From contig NZ_BLRH01000035.1 in the NCBI RefSeq assembly GCF_025996515.1, positions 248,001 to 312,000 of the forward strand: a DNA stretch of 64,000 nucleotides. The letters are read 5' to 3'. A model generated the notes under the pieces. The model worked only from the letters and a program-made list of their open reading frames with translations. It was not told the origin of the DNA and made no database searches. The first letter of the stretch is position 1; each line of letters begins with the position of its first letter. Shown here in pieces: positions 26,914 through 35,848 of the stretch. Made by a program: the position numbers and the translations under genes. The stretch is from Rhizohabitans arisaemae (GTDB taxonomy: Bacteria > Actinomycetota > Actinomycetes > Streptosporangiales > Streptosporangiaceae).

Positions 26914-27794
26914 TGGCGGAGTTGAACATCGGCATCTTTGACAGCGGGGTGGGCGGGCTGACCGTGGCCCGCGCCATCCTCGACCAGCTGCCCCACGAGT
27001 CGATCCTCTACGTGGCCGACACGGCGCGTCAGCCGTACGGTCCCAAGCCGATCGCCGAGGTGCGCGCCAACGCCCTCGAATGCCTCGACCACCTGGTCGA
27101 GCACGGGGTGAAGATGCTCGTCATCGCCTGCAACACCGCCAGCGCGGCGATGCTCAGGGACGCTCGGGAGCGGTACGACGTACCGGTGGTGGAGGTGATC
27201 CAACCGGCCACCCGGCGCGCGGTGCGGGCCACCCGTACCGGGCGGGTCGGGGTGATCGCCACCCGGGCCACCATCGAGTCGCAGGCGTACAACGACGCCT
27301 TCGCCGCCGCCCCGCACGTCGAACTGACCAGCGTGGCCGCCCCCCTGCTGGTGGAGTACGTGGAGCGCGGGGAGACGATGAGCGAGGAGCTCATCGAGGT
27401 GGCGCGGGGCTACCTGGCGCCCGTGCTGGAGAACGGCTGCGACACCCTGATCCTGGGCTGCACCCACTACCCCCTGCTCACCGGGGTGATCTCCTACGTG
27501 GCGGGCGACGGCGTGACGCTGGTCTCCAGCGCGGAGGAGACCGCCAAGGACGTCTACCGGGTGCTCCACGACCGCGGGCTCGCCCGGGATCCGGCGCTGC
27601 CGCCGCCGTCGCACCGGTTCCGGGCCACCGGCGACACGCTGCTCTTCGGGCGGCTGGGCCGCCGGTTCCTCGGGCCGGAGATCGGAATCGTGGAGGGTGT
27701 CCCGGCGAAGGTGAACGGGACGCTGGTCGACGTCACGCCGTTCAAGCCGATGCCGGTGAACGGCGTGCAAGCCGTGGACAGAACACACCCCTAG
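26913..27794 (+). CDS. murI: Glutamate racemase
   Basis: Supplies D-glutamate for peptidoglycan. The 293-residue enzyme has Asp10-Ser11 (FDSGVGG), the first catalytic Cys73 (ACNTASA) and the second Cys183 with His185 (GCTHYPL). Length is slightly above the family norm because of a short C-terminal tail. Start ATG 26913, probably leaderless. The stop codon overlaps the AGGAGG ribosome site of the next gene, giving a tight murI-MBL unit. Confidence 0.95.
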   Translation: MAELNIGIFDSGVGGLTVARAILDQLPHESILYVADTARQPYGPKPIAEVRANALECLDHLVEHGVKMLVIACNTASAAMLRDARERYDVPVVEVIQPATRRAVRATRTGRVGVIATRATIESQAYNDAFAAAPHVELTSVAAPLLVEYVERGETMSEELIEVARGYLAPVLENGCDTLILGCTHYPLLTGVISYVAGDGVTLVSSAEETAKDVYRVLHDRGLARDPALPPPSHRFRATGDTLLFGRLGRRFLGPEIGIVEGVPAKVNGTLVDVTPFKPMPVNGVQAVDRTHP

Positions 27795-27807
27795 GAGGCC
27801 TCTACCT

Positions 27808-28584
27808 GTGCGAATGACGATCGTCGGCTGCTCCGGGAGCTTCCCCGGTCCGGAGAGCCCCTCCTCCTGCTACCTTTTCGAGGCCGAGGGGTTCCGCATG
27901 ATCCTCGACTTCGGGAACGGTTCGCTCGGCGCGCTGCAGCGCCATATCGGCCTCTACGACCTCGACGCGATCTGCCTGTCCCACCTGCACGCCGACCACT
28001 GCCTCGACCTGTGCGCCTACCACGTGGTGCGCACCTACTCCCCCTCCGGCGCCAAGGCCAGGATCCCCGTCTACGCCCCCGCGGACGCGCCCGCCCGGAT
28101 GGCCGCCGCGTACGGCATGCCGATGGAGCCCGGGATGGAGAACGCGTTCGATTTCCGGGCGCTCGCCCCGGGCACCCGGCGGATCGGCCCCTTCGAGGTG
28201 ACCACCGCCCTGATGAACCATCCGGTGGAGACGTACGGCTTCCGCGTGTCCCACGGCGGCGCCACGGTGGCCTACTCGGCCGACACCGGGGAGACCGAGG
28301 AGCTGGTACGGCTGGCGCGCGACGCCGACATCCTGCTCTGCGAGGCGTCCTTCCTCGACCGGCCCGACCTGCCCCCCGACCTGCACCTCACCGGGCGGCA
28401 CGCCGCCGAATACGCCAAGCGCGCCTCGGTGTCGACCCTGATCCTCACCCATCTGGTCCCCTGGTACGACCCCGAGCTGATCCTGCGGGACGCGTTCGGC
28501 GGCGGGTTCGAGGGCCCCATGGAGCTCGCGCGGGCGGGCGCCGTCTACGACCTCGGCGATTCGCGGGGGCCCGGCGGCGGCTAA
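27808..28584 (+). CDS. Metallo-beta-lactamase-fold hydrolase, Rv1339-like phosphodiesterase candidate
   Basis: A 258-residue MBL-fold enzyme with the metal motif HLHADH (His59, His61, Asp63, His64) and downstream metal-ligand candidates in MNHPVET, YSADTG and THLVPW. The equivalent gene in the same mycobacterial cluster (Rv1339) has been reported as an atypical cyclic-AMP phosphodiesterase, so this function is likely but unproven here. The GTG at 27808 has AGGAGG nine bases upstream. Its stop codon forms part of the rph promoter. Confidence 0.85.
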   Translation: MRMTIVGCSGSFPGPESPSSCYLFEAEGFRMILDFGNGSLGALQRHIGLYDLDAICLSHLHADHCLDLCAYHVVRTYSPSGAKARIPVYAPADAPARMAAAYGMPMEPGMENAFDFRALAPGTRRIGPFEVTTALMNHPVETYGFRVSHGGATVAYSADTGETEELVRLARDADILLCEASFLDRPDLPPDLHLTGRHAAEYAKRASVSTLILTHLVPWYDPELILRDAFGGGFEGPMELARAGAVYDLGDSRGPGGG

Positions 28585-28594
28585 GGTGGCCGCA
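28582..28594 (+). promoter_or_regulatory. Predicted leaderless promoter of rph
   Basis: TAAGGT (28582-28587) ends six bases before the ATG at 28594. The first three bases are the stop codon of the preceding gene, so the promoter and the stop overlap. Confidence 0.6.
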
Positions 28595-29310
28595 TGGCTC
28601 GTGCTGACGGACGAAACGCCGACCAACTCCGGCCGGTGACGATCAAACGTGGGTGGCTCGCGCACGCCGAGGGCTCCGTGCTGGTGGAATTCGGGGGGAC
28701 CCGGGTGCTGTGCGCCGCCACGGTCCAGGGCGACGTGCCCCGCTGGCGGCGGGGGAGCGGCCTCGGCTGGGTCACCGCCGAGTACGCGATGCTGCCCCGC
28801 TCGACCAACACCCGCAGCGATCGGGAGTCGGTACGCGGCAAGATCGGCGGACGCACCCATGAGATCTCCCGGTTGATCGGGCGTTCCCTGCGCGCCTGCG
28901 TCGACTACAAGGCGCTCGGGGAGAACTCGATCGTGCTCGACTGCGACGTGCTCCAGGCGGACGGCGGCACCCGGACGGCCGCCATCACCGGCGCCTACGT
29001 GGCGCTGGCGGACGCGGTCCGGTGGATGAAGGCGCGCAAGATGTGCCCGGGCGACCCCCTGATCGGCTCCGTGGCCGCGGTGAGCGTGGGCGTGGTGGCC
29101 GGCACCCCGATGCTCGACCTCTGCTACACCGAGGACGTCTCCGCCGAGACCGACATGAACGTCGTCATGACCGGCGACGGGAACTACGTGGAGGTGCAGG
29201 GGACGGCCGAGGGCACGCCGTTCGACCGCGGGCTGCTCAACGGCATGCTCGACCTCGCCTCGGACGGCTGCGTCGAACTCACCCTGCTCCAGGAGGAGGC
29301 GCTCCGGTGA
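28594..29310 (+). CDS. rph: Ribonuclease PH
   Basis: Phosphorolytic 3' to 5' exoribonuclease that trims tRNA 3' ends. The 238-residue protein has the family hallmarks [30 protein letters not shown] and [22 protein letters not shown] start at 28594. Its TGA overlaps the GTG of rdgB, so the two are translationally coupled. The gene pair is standard in actinomycetes. Confidence 0.96.
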   Translation: MARADGRNADQLRPVTIKRGWLAHAEGSVLVEFGGTRVLCAATVQGDVPRWRRGSGLGWVTAEYAMLPRSTNTRSDRESVRGKIGGRTHEISRLIGRSLRACVDYKALGENSIVLDCDVLQADGGTRTAAITGAYVALADAVRWMKARKMCPGDPLIGSVAAVSVGVVAGTPMLDLCYTEDVSAETDMNVVMTGDGNYVEVQGTAEGTPFDRGLLNGMLDLASDGCVELTLLQEEALR

Positions 29311-29912
29311 GATCCCTGGTGCTGGCGACGCGCAACGAGCACAAGCTCGTCGAACTCCGCAGGATCCTCGCCGACGCGGGCCTGACCGTGCACCTGCTCG
29401 GCCTGGCCGACTTCCCGCAGATCGGGGAGGTGGCCGAGACCGGCCTGACCTTCGCCGAGAACGCGCTGCTCAAAGCGCACGCCGTCGCCCAGGGGTCCGG
29501 CCTGCCCGCGATCGCGGACGACTCCGGCCTCTGCGTGGGCGCGCTGAACGGCATGCCGGGTGTCTTCTCGGCCCGCTGGTCGGGCAAGCACGGCGACGAC
29601 CAGGCCAACCTGGACCTGCTGCTGGCCCAGGTCTCGGATGTGCCCGAGGGCCGTCGCGAGGCCCATTTCACCTGCGCCGCGGCGCTCGCGCTCCCCGGCG
29701 GGGACGAGCGGGTCGTGGAGGGCAGACTGCACGGACGGCTGACGTTCACCCCGCGCGGGACGGGCGGCTTCGGCTACGACCCGATCTTCGTCCCCGACGG
29801 CGAGAGCCGGACCACCGCCGAGATGTCCCCCGCGGAGAAGGACGCGATCAGCCACCGCGGCCGCGCCTTCCGCGAACTCGCCACCCTCCTGGACCGCTTC
29901 CCCGGCCTCTAG
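29307..29912 (+). CDS. rdgB: RdgB/HAM1 non-canonical purine NTP pyrophosphatase
   Basis: Removes dITP and XTP from the nucleotide pool. The 201-residue enzyme begins [13 protein letters not shown], then has [19 protein letters not shown] and FGYDPIFVP, all canonical. The GTG at 29307 overlaps the rph stop and is preceded by AGGAGG inside rph. A stable hairpin lies just downstream. Confidence 0.95.
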   Translation: MRSLVLATRNEHKLVELRRILADAGLTVHLLGLADFPQIGEVAETGLTFAENALLKAHAVAQGSGLPAIADDSGLCVGALNGMPGVFSARWSGKHGDDQANLDLLLAQVSDVPEGRREAHFTCAAALALPGGDERVVEGRLHGRLTFTPRGTGGFGYDPIFVPDGESRTTAEMSPAEKDAISHRGRAFRELATLLDRFPGL

Positions 29913-29920
29913 CGAGCACC

Positions 29921-29960
29921 CTCCGGTACGGGCCGCCGCGGCGCGGAGCCCGTACCGGAG
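29921..29960. terminator. 13-bp-stem hairpin, first of two matching copies
   Basis: CTCCGGTACGGGC (29921-29933) pairs perfectly with 29948-29960. It lies between the convergent ends of rdgB and the small secreted protein gene. A near-identical copy is at 30325-30363. Confidence 0.75.
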
Positions 29961-29966
29961 AGGTTG

Positions 29967-30269
29967 TCAGACGCGTTTCCAGTGCCAGGTGTTGCTGGGG
30001 TACCGGACACACTTGTAGCGCTTGGTGTGGGCGGCGGCCCGCATGGAGTATCCGTACTGGCGACGCTGGGCTTTGGAGCAGAAGGCGCCGGGCACGACGC
30101 AGTCCCAGTGGGTGCCGTGCCGGTAGTAGTACCTGCCGGAGGGTTGCCTTTCCTCGCACCAACCGGCCGAGGTCGTCTGCGATTGGGCGTCGGTGGTCGC
30201 GAAGGCGGGGGTGCCGGGGACGAACAGCAGCGTTGCTACGGCAAATGCCGCAATGATCCTTCTTTGCAC
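29967..30269 (-). CDS. Small secreted Cys-containing protein
   Basis: A 100-residue precursor with a clear signal peptide (about 22 residues ending at GTPAFA) and a basic, aromatic mature part with four cysteines (WCEE, DCVV, FCSK, KCVR). Two disulfides are likely. It could be a small enzyme inhibitor, toxin or surface peptide; I do not recognise a family. GTG at 30269 is chosen because TACCGT lies seven bases upstream on the minus strand. It is flanked on both sides by copies of the same hairpin. Confidence 0.66.
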   Translation of the reverse strand: MQRRIIAAFAVATLLFVPGTPAFATTDAQSQTTSAGWCEERQPSGRYYYRHGTHWDCVVPGAFCSKAQRRQYGYSMRAAAHTKRYKCVRYPSNTWHWKRV

Positions 30270-30282
30270 CGTGATCACGGTA
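30269..30282 (-). promoter_or_regulatory. Predicted leaderless promoter of the small secreted protein
   Basis: On the minus strand TACCGT (30282-30277) ends seven bases before the GTG at 30269. Confidence 0.55.
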
Positions 30283-30324
30283 GTGGCAAATGATCGCTTT
30301 GGGTCCTTCCGGAGTGGATCAGTC

Positions 30325-30363
30325 GTCCGGTACGGCGGCCGCGGCGCGGAGCCCGTACCGGAC
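30325..30363. terminator. 11-bp-stem hairpin, second of two matching copies
   Basis: GTCCGGTACGG pairs with CCGTACCGGAC. Stem, loop and the following GGTTGTC match the copy at 29921-29960 almost base for base. It lies downstream of the kinase gene on the minus strand and probably ends that transcript. Confidence 0.7.
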
Positions 30364-30384
30364 GGTTGTCCCACGACCCGGGGA

Positions 30385-32643
30385 TCAGCCGAGGTGTGGG
30401 GGCAGGCGCCAGAGGCGGATGCCGTCGGAGCCGGCGGTGAACGCGGTCTGGCGGTCTCCGACGGAGCCGATCCTGATCGTGTTGATGCCCCCGGTGTGCC
30501 CGGGAAGCCCGGCGGTGAGCGGCGCGCGGGTGGCGGGGTCCCAGAGGCGCAGGGTCTTGTCGGCGCTGCCGGACAGGACCACGGGCCGCCCGCCGATCCG
30601 GGTGGCGGCGACGGACAGGACCGCCCCGGAGTGACCGGTGAGCGGTCCGCCGACCGCCTCCCGGGTGTGCAGGTCCCAGAGGCGCAGGGTGTGGTCGGCG
30701 CTCGCCGAGACGATCAACGGGCGGCCGTCGGCCCAGGTGACCGCGACCGCGCAGACCGGGGCGCCGTGCCCGGCGAGGGGGGCGCCGATCTGCTGGTGGG
30801 TCGTCGCGTCCCAGACCCGTACGGTCCTGTCGGCGCCGCCGGAGACGATCACGGGACGGCCGTCGACCTCCGCCGCGTCGAGGCCCAGCACGAACCCGGC
30901 GTGCCCGCCGAGCGGTGCGCCGACCGGCCGCTGGGTGGTGAGGTCCCAGACGCGGATCGAACCGTCGTTGCTCGCCGAGACCACCGTCGGCCGCCCGTCC
31001 ACCCGGGTGGCCACGAGGGCGCGTACCCAGTCGGTGTGCCCGGTCAGCGGGATGCCGATGTTCTGGTGGACCCGCAGGTCCCAGAGCCGGATGGACTTGT
31101 CGGCGCTGCCCGTCACGGCGATCGGCCGGCCGTCGACCTGGGCGACGGCGATCGACCAGATGTCGCCGCCGTGTCCGCTGAGCGGACGGCCGAGCGGCTG
31201 GCGGACCGTCAGGTCCCAGATCCGCAGTGATCTGTCCCAGTTGTCGGTGATCGCGATCGGCCTGCCGTCCAGCTCGGTGACGGCCAGGCCGATGACCCGC
31301 CCGGCGTTCTGGGCGAGCGGCTCGCCGTGTATCCCGGAGACGGGTCCCCCGGCGGGCGGGTGCGACGCCCCGGTTCGGTACGGCGGGGCGCTCGGATGCG
31401 AGACCCCGGGGTGGGAGGCCCCGGTGTACGGCCCACCGGGGGCGGGCGGGTACGCCGGTGCGCCGTACGGCTGCCCGGTGTACGGTGCGGGACCCGGGTG
31501 GGGCGGGACACTCTGCGGTGCGGGGCCCGGGTACGGCGGGGCACTGTGCGGCGCCGGACCGGGGTAGGGCGGAACGCTCTGCGGCGCCGGACCGGGGTAG
31601 GGCGGAACGCTCTGCGGCGCCGGTCCGGGGTAGGGCGGTGCGCTGTGCGAGGGCGGACCGGGGTGGGACTGGGGCGGCTGGGTCCCCGGGTACAGGGCGG
31701 TGGGCGGCGGTCCGACCTGGGTGGGCACGGGGTGGGCCTGCCCGGTGTGGGGCGGCGGCTCGTGTCCGGCGGCCGAGGGGAGCACCGCGGTCGGCTTGGG
31801 GAGGGCGACCGTGGGCGAGGCGGGCGGCGGGGCCGGGACGGCCTTCCCGCGGAGCACGTCCTCCACGGTGCCCGAACTCGGCCGCAGGCTGTGGTCGACG
31901 GACAGGCACGCGTCGACTAGGCCGCGCAGCGGCTCGGCCAGGCCGCTCAGATCGGGTTTGCGGCCGGACTCGTGGATCACGAACCCGGGGACCGCGCGTT
32001 CGCCGTACGCCGACTGCCCGGTGGCGGCGTACAGGATCGTGAGCGCCCAGGCGAACATGTCGGCCGCCGGGCCGACCTCGCCCCCGGTGATCTGCTCGGG
32101 GGACATGTAGGCGAGGGTGCCGGCGCCGACCCCGGCGGTCTGGGTGAGGCCGTCGATCCGGGCGATGCCGAAGTCGATCACGCAAGGTCCGTCCGGGCCG
32201 AGCAGGACGTTGCTCGGCTTGAAGTCCTGGTGGACGATGCCGGCCCGGTGGATGGCCGCGAGCGCCGAGGCCGTGTTGACGGCGAGCCGCAGCAGGTTGC
32301 TGGGGGATCGGGAGCCCTGGGTGGCGATCGACTCCTGCAGCGAGGCGCCTTTGACGTACTCGCTGACGATGTACGGCCTGCCGCCGTCGACGCCGACGTC
32401 CAGGACGGGAACGGTACAGAACGGGGCGACCCGCTGGGCGAGCTCGGCTTCCCGAAGGAAGCGGCGCTCGGTGTCGGGGTCCCCGGCGAACCGGGCGTGC
32501 AGCACTTTGACGGCGACCTGGGTGTCTGCTCGGTCCACGCCGAGATACACGGTGCCCTGGCCACCCTCGCCGAGTCGCCCGCGTAGGTCGTAGCCTCCGA
32601 GTCGCCGCGGGTCGTGGGGCATGAGCTGGGCGTGCTGCGGCAC
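30385..32643 (-). CDS. Ser/Thr protein kinase with C-terminal WD40 propeller
   Basis: A 752-residue soluble kinase. The Hanks-type domain has the glycine loop GEGGQG (25-30), Lys46, HQDFKPSN with Asp140 (HQD in place of HRD) and DFG 157-159. A Pro-rich linker with tandem 11-residue units (PQSVPPYPGPA type) joins it to about seven WD40 repeats ending in RLWDL-type strands. No transmembrane segment is visible. The propeller probably binds a partner. The GTG at 32643 has GGAGG four bases upstream. It stands alone, divergent from an oxidoreductase gene. Confidence 0.88.
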   Translation of the reverse strand: MPQHAQLMPHDPRRLGGYDLRGRLGEGGQGTVYLGVDRADTQVAVKVLHARFAGDPDTERRFLREAELAQRVAPFCTVPVLDVGVDGGRPYIVSEYVKGASLQESIATQGSRSPSNLLRLAVNTASALAAIHRAGIVHQDFKPSNVLLGPDGPCVIDFGIARIDGLTQTAGVGAGTLAYMSPEQITGGEVGPAADMFAWALTILYAATGQSAYGERAVPGFVIHESGRKPDLSGLAEPLRGLVDACLSVDHSLRPSSGTVEDVLRGKAVPAPPPASPTVALPKPTAVLPSAAGHEPPPHTGQAHPVPTQVGPPPTALYPGTQPPQSHPGPPSHSAPPYPGPAPQSVPPYPGPAPQSVPPYPGPAPHSAPPYPGPAPQSVPPHPGPAPYTGQPYGAPAYPPAPGGPYTGASHPGVSHPSAPPYRTGASHPPAGGPVSGIHGEPLAQNAGRVIGLAVTELDGRPIAITDNWDRSLRIWDLTVRQPLGRPLSGHGGDIWSIAVAQVDGRPIAVTGSADKSIRLWDLRVHQNIGIPLTGHTDWVRALVATRVDGRPTVVSASNDGSIRVWDLTTQRPVGAPLGGHAGFVLGLDAAEVDGRPVIVSGGADRTVRVWDATTHQQIGAPLAGHGAPVCAVAVTWADGRPLIVSASADHTLRLWDLHTREAVGGPLTGHSGAVLSVAATRIGGRPVVLSGSADKTLRLWDPATRAPLTAGLPGHTGGINTIRIGSVGDRQTAFTAGSDGIRLWRLPPHLG
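31490..31660 (-). repeat. 33-bp coding repeats in the kinase linker
   Basis: Four to five tandem 33-bp units encode 11-residue repeats of the form APQSVPPYPGP between the kinase and WD40 domains. Adjacent units are almost identical at DNA level (for example around 31560-31630), indicating recent duplication. Confidence 0.75.
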
Positions 32644-32829
32644 GGGTCCTCCGGAAGTTCGCCTGGATGTCGCGATAGTAGAGGATGTTGCAGGAATACA
32701 GCATTTGCCACCCGCGGCGTTTCCCGCCGTCGGCCCGGATCGGGCGCGAGTGTAAGCAGCCGGTAAGACCATTGGCACCCCGTCGGGCGTAGCGTCTCAC
32801 TGTTACACCCGCGTCGAGGGGATTTCAGC

Positions 32830-34407
32830 ATGCGCATGAGATGGGCCGGGCCCGTGATCGGGGTGGTCGCAGGGGCCGTGGCCATCGGCGTCGCCCAGCT
32901 TTTCGCCGGGCTGCTCAACCCCCGTGCCTTCCCCGTGATCGCGGTCGGCGACACCGTCATCGACCTCACGCCCGCGCAGATCAAGGACTGGGCGATCGCG
33001 ACGTTCGGCGTGTACGACAAGGTGGTTCTGCTGGGCGGGATCGCCGTCCTGCTCACCGGCTTCGCGGCGCTGATCGGCGCAGCGGCGCGGCGGAAGGCGG
33101 GGTACGGCCTGGCGGGCGTCGGCCTCTTCGCCGCGGTGGGGATCGCCGCCGTCCTCGCCCGGCCCGACACCGCCCTCTTCGACGTCCTGCCGACCGTGTT
33201 CGGCGGGATCGCCGGGGCCGTCGCGCTCCTTGTGCTCCTGCGGCGCGCCGACCCCCGGCACGCCCCCGCCCGGCCGGGGCCGGAGGAGATCCTTTCCGGC
33301 GCGGAGCCCGCCCCCGCGCCCGAAGCCGAGTCGATGATCGTGCCGGACCGGCGGCGGCTGCTCACCGGGCTCGCCGTCGGCGTGGGCGTCGCCGGGGTCG
33401 CCGGAGCCCTCGGCCGGGCGATCTCCGGACGGATGGAGGTGGGCGAAGCCCGTACCGCGCTCACCCTCCCCAAACCCACGGTGCCGCTGGCACCGCTGCC
33501 CGCCGGCGTCGACTTCAAGGTCCCCGGGCTCTCCCCCTTCGTCACGCCGAACAAGGACTTCTACCGGATCGACACGGCGCTCTTCGTTCCGCAGGTCTCG
33601 CCGAGCGATTGGCGGCTCCGCATCCACGGGCTCGTCGACCGGCCCGTCGAGCTCACCCTCGACGACCTCATGCGCCGCAAACTGGTCGAGGCCGACGTCA
33701 CCCTGTGCTGCGTCTCCAACGAGGTCGGCGGCCCTCTCATCGGCAACGCCCGCTGGCTCGGCGTCCCCATGGCCGACGTCCTGCGCGACGTCGGGATCCA
33801 GGCCGGCGCCGACATGCTGCTCTCCCGCTCGGCCGACGGCTGGACCTGCGGCCCGCCGGTCGACGTCGTCATGGACGGCAGGAACGCGCTCTTCGCGATC
33901 GGGATGAACGGCGAGGCGCTCCCGGTCGACCACGGCTTCCCCGTGCGTCAGGTGGTTCCCGGCCTGTACGGCTACGTCTCGGCGACCAAGTGGGTCGTGG
34001 ACATCAAGGTGACCAGGTTCGCCGACGACCAGGGCTACTGGACGCCGCGCGGCTGGTCGGCGAAGGGGCCGGTCAAGACCCAGTCCCGGATCGACGTCCC
34101 CAAGCTGGGCGAGAAGGTCAAAGCGGGCAAGGTCACCGTCGCCGGGGTCGCCTGGGCGCAGCATCGCGGCATCGAGGCGGTGGAGGTCCGGATCGACCAG
34201 GGGAGCTGGCACCAGGCCAGGCTCGCCGAGGTGCCCGGCCTGGACACCTGGCGGCAGTGGTCCTACGACTGGGACGCGACCCGGGGCCGGCACCGGATCG
34301 AGGTGCGGGCGACCGACAAGGAGGGCCACACCCAGCCCGAAGAACGCACCCCGGTGGCCCCCGACGGCGCCACCGGCTGGCACGGCGTGATCGTCGAGGT
34401 CGTCTGA
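32830..34407 (+). CDS. Membrane-anchored molybdopterin-dependent oxidoreductase (sulfite oxidase family)
   Basis: A 525-residue protein. The N-terminal 140 residues hold about four hydrophobic helices. A linker and RRRLLTGLAVG follow (residues 174-184), resembling a Tat signal in front of a fifth helix. The sulfite-oxidase-type domain has the Mo ligand Cys294 (CCVSNEVGG) and, after about residue 400, the C-terminal Ig-like domain of this family. The active domain is expected outside the cytoplasm. Substrate unknown; protein methionine sulfoxide or sulfite are family precedents. ATG 32830; another ATG at 32836. Confidence 0.87.
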   Translation: MRMRWAGPVIGVVAGAVAIGVAQLFAGLLNPRAFPVIAVGDTVIDLTPAQIKDWAIATFGVYDKVVLLGGIAVLLTGFAALIGAAARRKAGYGLAGVGLFAAVGIAAVLARPDTALFDVLPTVFGGIAGAVALLVLLRRADPRHAPARPGPEEILSGAEPAPAPEAESMIVPDRRRLLTGLAVGVGVAGVAGALGRAISGRMEVGEARTALTLPKPTVPLAPLPAGVDFKVPGLSPFVTPNKDFYRIDTALFVPQVSPSDWRLRIHGLVDRPVELTLDDLMRRKLVEADVTLCCVSNEVGGPLIGNARWLGVPMADVLRDVGIQAGADMLLSRSADGWTCGPPVDVVMDGRNALFAIGMNGEALPVDHGFPVRQVVPGLYGYVSATKWVVDIKVTRFADDQGYWTPRGWSAKGPVKTQSRIDVPKLGEKVKAGKVTVAGVAWAQHRGIEAVEVRIDQGSWHQARLAEVPGLDTWRQWSYDWDATRGRHRIEVRATDKEGHTQPEERTPVAPDGATGWHGVIVEVV

Positions 34408-34510
34408 CCGGGTTCGCGCGAGGGTACGGGCCCCGCCGGGGAAGGCAATCCGGCGTTTGGCCCCATCCGCACCGGGCGTCGCCCTAGCATCGGCGGGGGA
34501 GGGGACGCGC

Positions 34511-35347
34511 GTGGCCGACAGGACGTCTTGGCAGGGGTACGGGCCGGTCGACGGCGCCCGCCCGAGCCGACCGCGGTCCCGCGAACGGGTCTACAACCCC
34601 GTCGTCGGCCCGGACGGCCGCCGCTGGCTCGACTACGAGCTGGCCGCGGAGACCCTCGCGGTCACGGCCGAACGCGAACCGGGGCTCCCGCCGGACGACG
34701 CCGTGGACCGCGAGCCCGAGCTCGACTGGTTCGACCGGGCCTCGCGACCGCCTCCCCTGGCCGACGTCCGCCCCTACGACGTCCCGGGCGGGGTGGCCAG
34801 GCCGGACCCGCAGCTCCAGGCCGACCTCGAGGAGGTCCTGCCGCACGCGGCGGCGCGTTTCGTGGACCCGCGAACGGGCTGGGGGTCGCTTCTCAACGGG
34901 CCCGGGCCGCCGGGCGAGGACCCGTTCCGGGCCACCAACGCGGTGGAATGCGCGCTCTCCGGACTCTCCACCTGGCACGGGGAGCCGGTCGTGGCCGCGC
35001 CACGGCGTCCGGAGTACGACCGGATCGGCAGGCCCGTCCTGTCCGGGGAGCCCGGCGGGGTGAGCCGGGCCGAGCGCTGGCTCGGCCACCGCTTCGAGTA
35101 CGCGGGCAACGGCGCCGAGGCCTATCACCGGATCGGGCGGCGGCTGGCCGAGGGCGGCCCCGGCTCGGGGGCCATGCTGATCAACCGATGGGCCGTCGGC
35201 GGCTGCCACACGTGGAACGCCTTCAACGCGGGGGGCCAGGTGGTCTGGGCCGACCTGCAGCGCGGCGACTGCGCCGAACGCCCCCTGTACCCGGGGGTGA
35301 CCGGGATCTTCTGCGTCGCGATCGACCGGGGAGGGACGCGGCTGTGA
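34511..35347 (+). CDS. Candidate papain-fold glutamine-deamidase toxin
   Basis: A 278-residue protein. The C-terminal half matches the toxin glutamine deamidase (Tox-PL) pattern: Cys147 in ATNAVECALS, His233 in GGCHTWNAFN and Asp248 in VVWADLQRG. The N-terminal 120 residues are Pro/Arg/Glu-rich with no secretion signal or polymorphic-toxin repeat that I can see. The GTG at 34511 follows a GGGGAGGGG site. The stop overlaps the start of a small acidic gene, as in toxin-immunity pairs. A housekeeping deamidase is an alternative. Confidence 0.68.
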   Translation: MADRTSWQGYGPVDGARPSRPRSRERVYNPVVGPDGRRWLDYELAAETLAVTAEREPGLPPDDAVDREPELDWFDRASRPPPLADVRPYDVPGGVARPDPQLQADLEEVLPHAAARFVDPRTGWGSLLNGPGPPGEDPFRATNAVECALSGLSTWHGEPVVAAPRRPEYDRIGRPVLSGEPGGVSRAERWLGHRFEYAGNGAEAYHRIGRRLAEGGPGSGAMLINRWAVGGCHTWNAFNAGGQVVWADLQRGDCAERPLYPGVTGIFCVAIDRGGTRL

Positions 35348-35640
35348 TCACCTCGGAGCAGGCGAGGGCGCTCGCCGAGGAGATCCTCAACGGGGGCCGG
35401 GAGGTGGACGAGGCCGTCGAGGTCGGCGTCTACCCGTTCGCCGAGGGCTTCGTCGCCTGGCCGATGGAGAACGAGCCCGAGGACGTCACCGTGCTTCCCG
35501 GGGTGGCCGGCGGCGGCTGCGTCGTGATCGACAGGCACTCCGGCGAGGTGCTGATCCGGCCGCTCATGGCGCCCGAGCTCGTCGCCGACCACTATCGCCG
35601 CGAGCGGGCCACCCGCGACCCCGTGTCCGGCCTCCGCTGA
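35344..35640 (+). CDS. Candidate cognate immunity protein
   Basis: A 98-residue, mostly acidic protein without signal or membrane segment. It begins VITSEQARALAEEIL and ends with a GGCVVIDRHSGEVLI beta-hairpin, resembling the YrhB/Imm35-type small immunity proteins that accompany deamidase toxins. The GTG overlaps the upstream stop (GTGA), giving obligatory co-expression. I assign the role mainly from context. Two hairpins follow before the convergent ABC transporter. Confidence 0.6.
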   Translation: MITSEQARALAEEILNGGREVDEAVEVGVYPFAEGFVAWPMENEPEDVTVLPGVAGGGCVVIDRHSGEVLIRPLMAPELVADHYRRERATRDPVSGLR

Positions 35641-35747
35641 CCGTCCGGCGGGCTGGGCCCCGTACGTACCGGGTCTTGGGCTTGGAGTCGCGAGGTGGGT
35701 CGGCGGGTGGCGCGATACGGTTCGCGGTCCTGCGGGAGGCACGGGGA

Positions 35748-35813
35748 CGGCCGGGGCGTGCTCCTGTGAACGCCCCGGCCGGTGCTCTCCGGTGGAGGAC
35801 AGGCCCACCGGAG
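35748..35813. terminator. Two tandem hairpins between convergent genes
   Basis: CGGCCGGGGCGT pairs with 35770-35781 (12 bp), and CTCCGGTGG (35787-35795) pairs with CCACCGGAG (35805-35813). They separate the immunity gene from the ABC permease gene and can act in both directions. The rest of 35641-35848 shows nothing else. Confidence 0.7.
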
Positions 35814-35848
35814 ATCCGCGTTTGTCGGCTATGCGGTGTTTCGAACGG

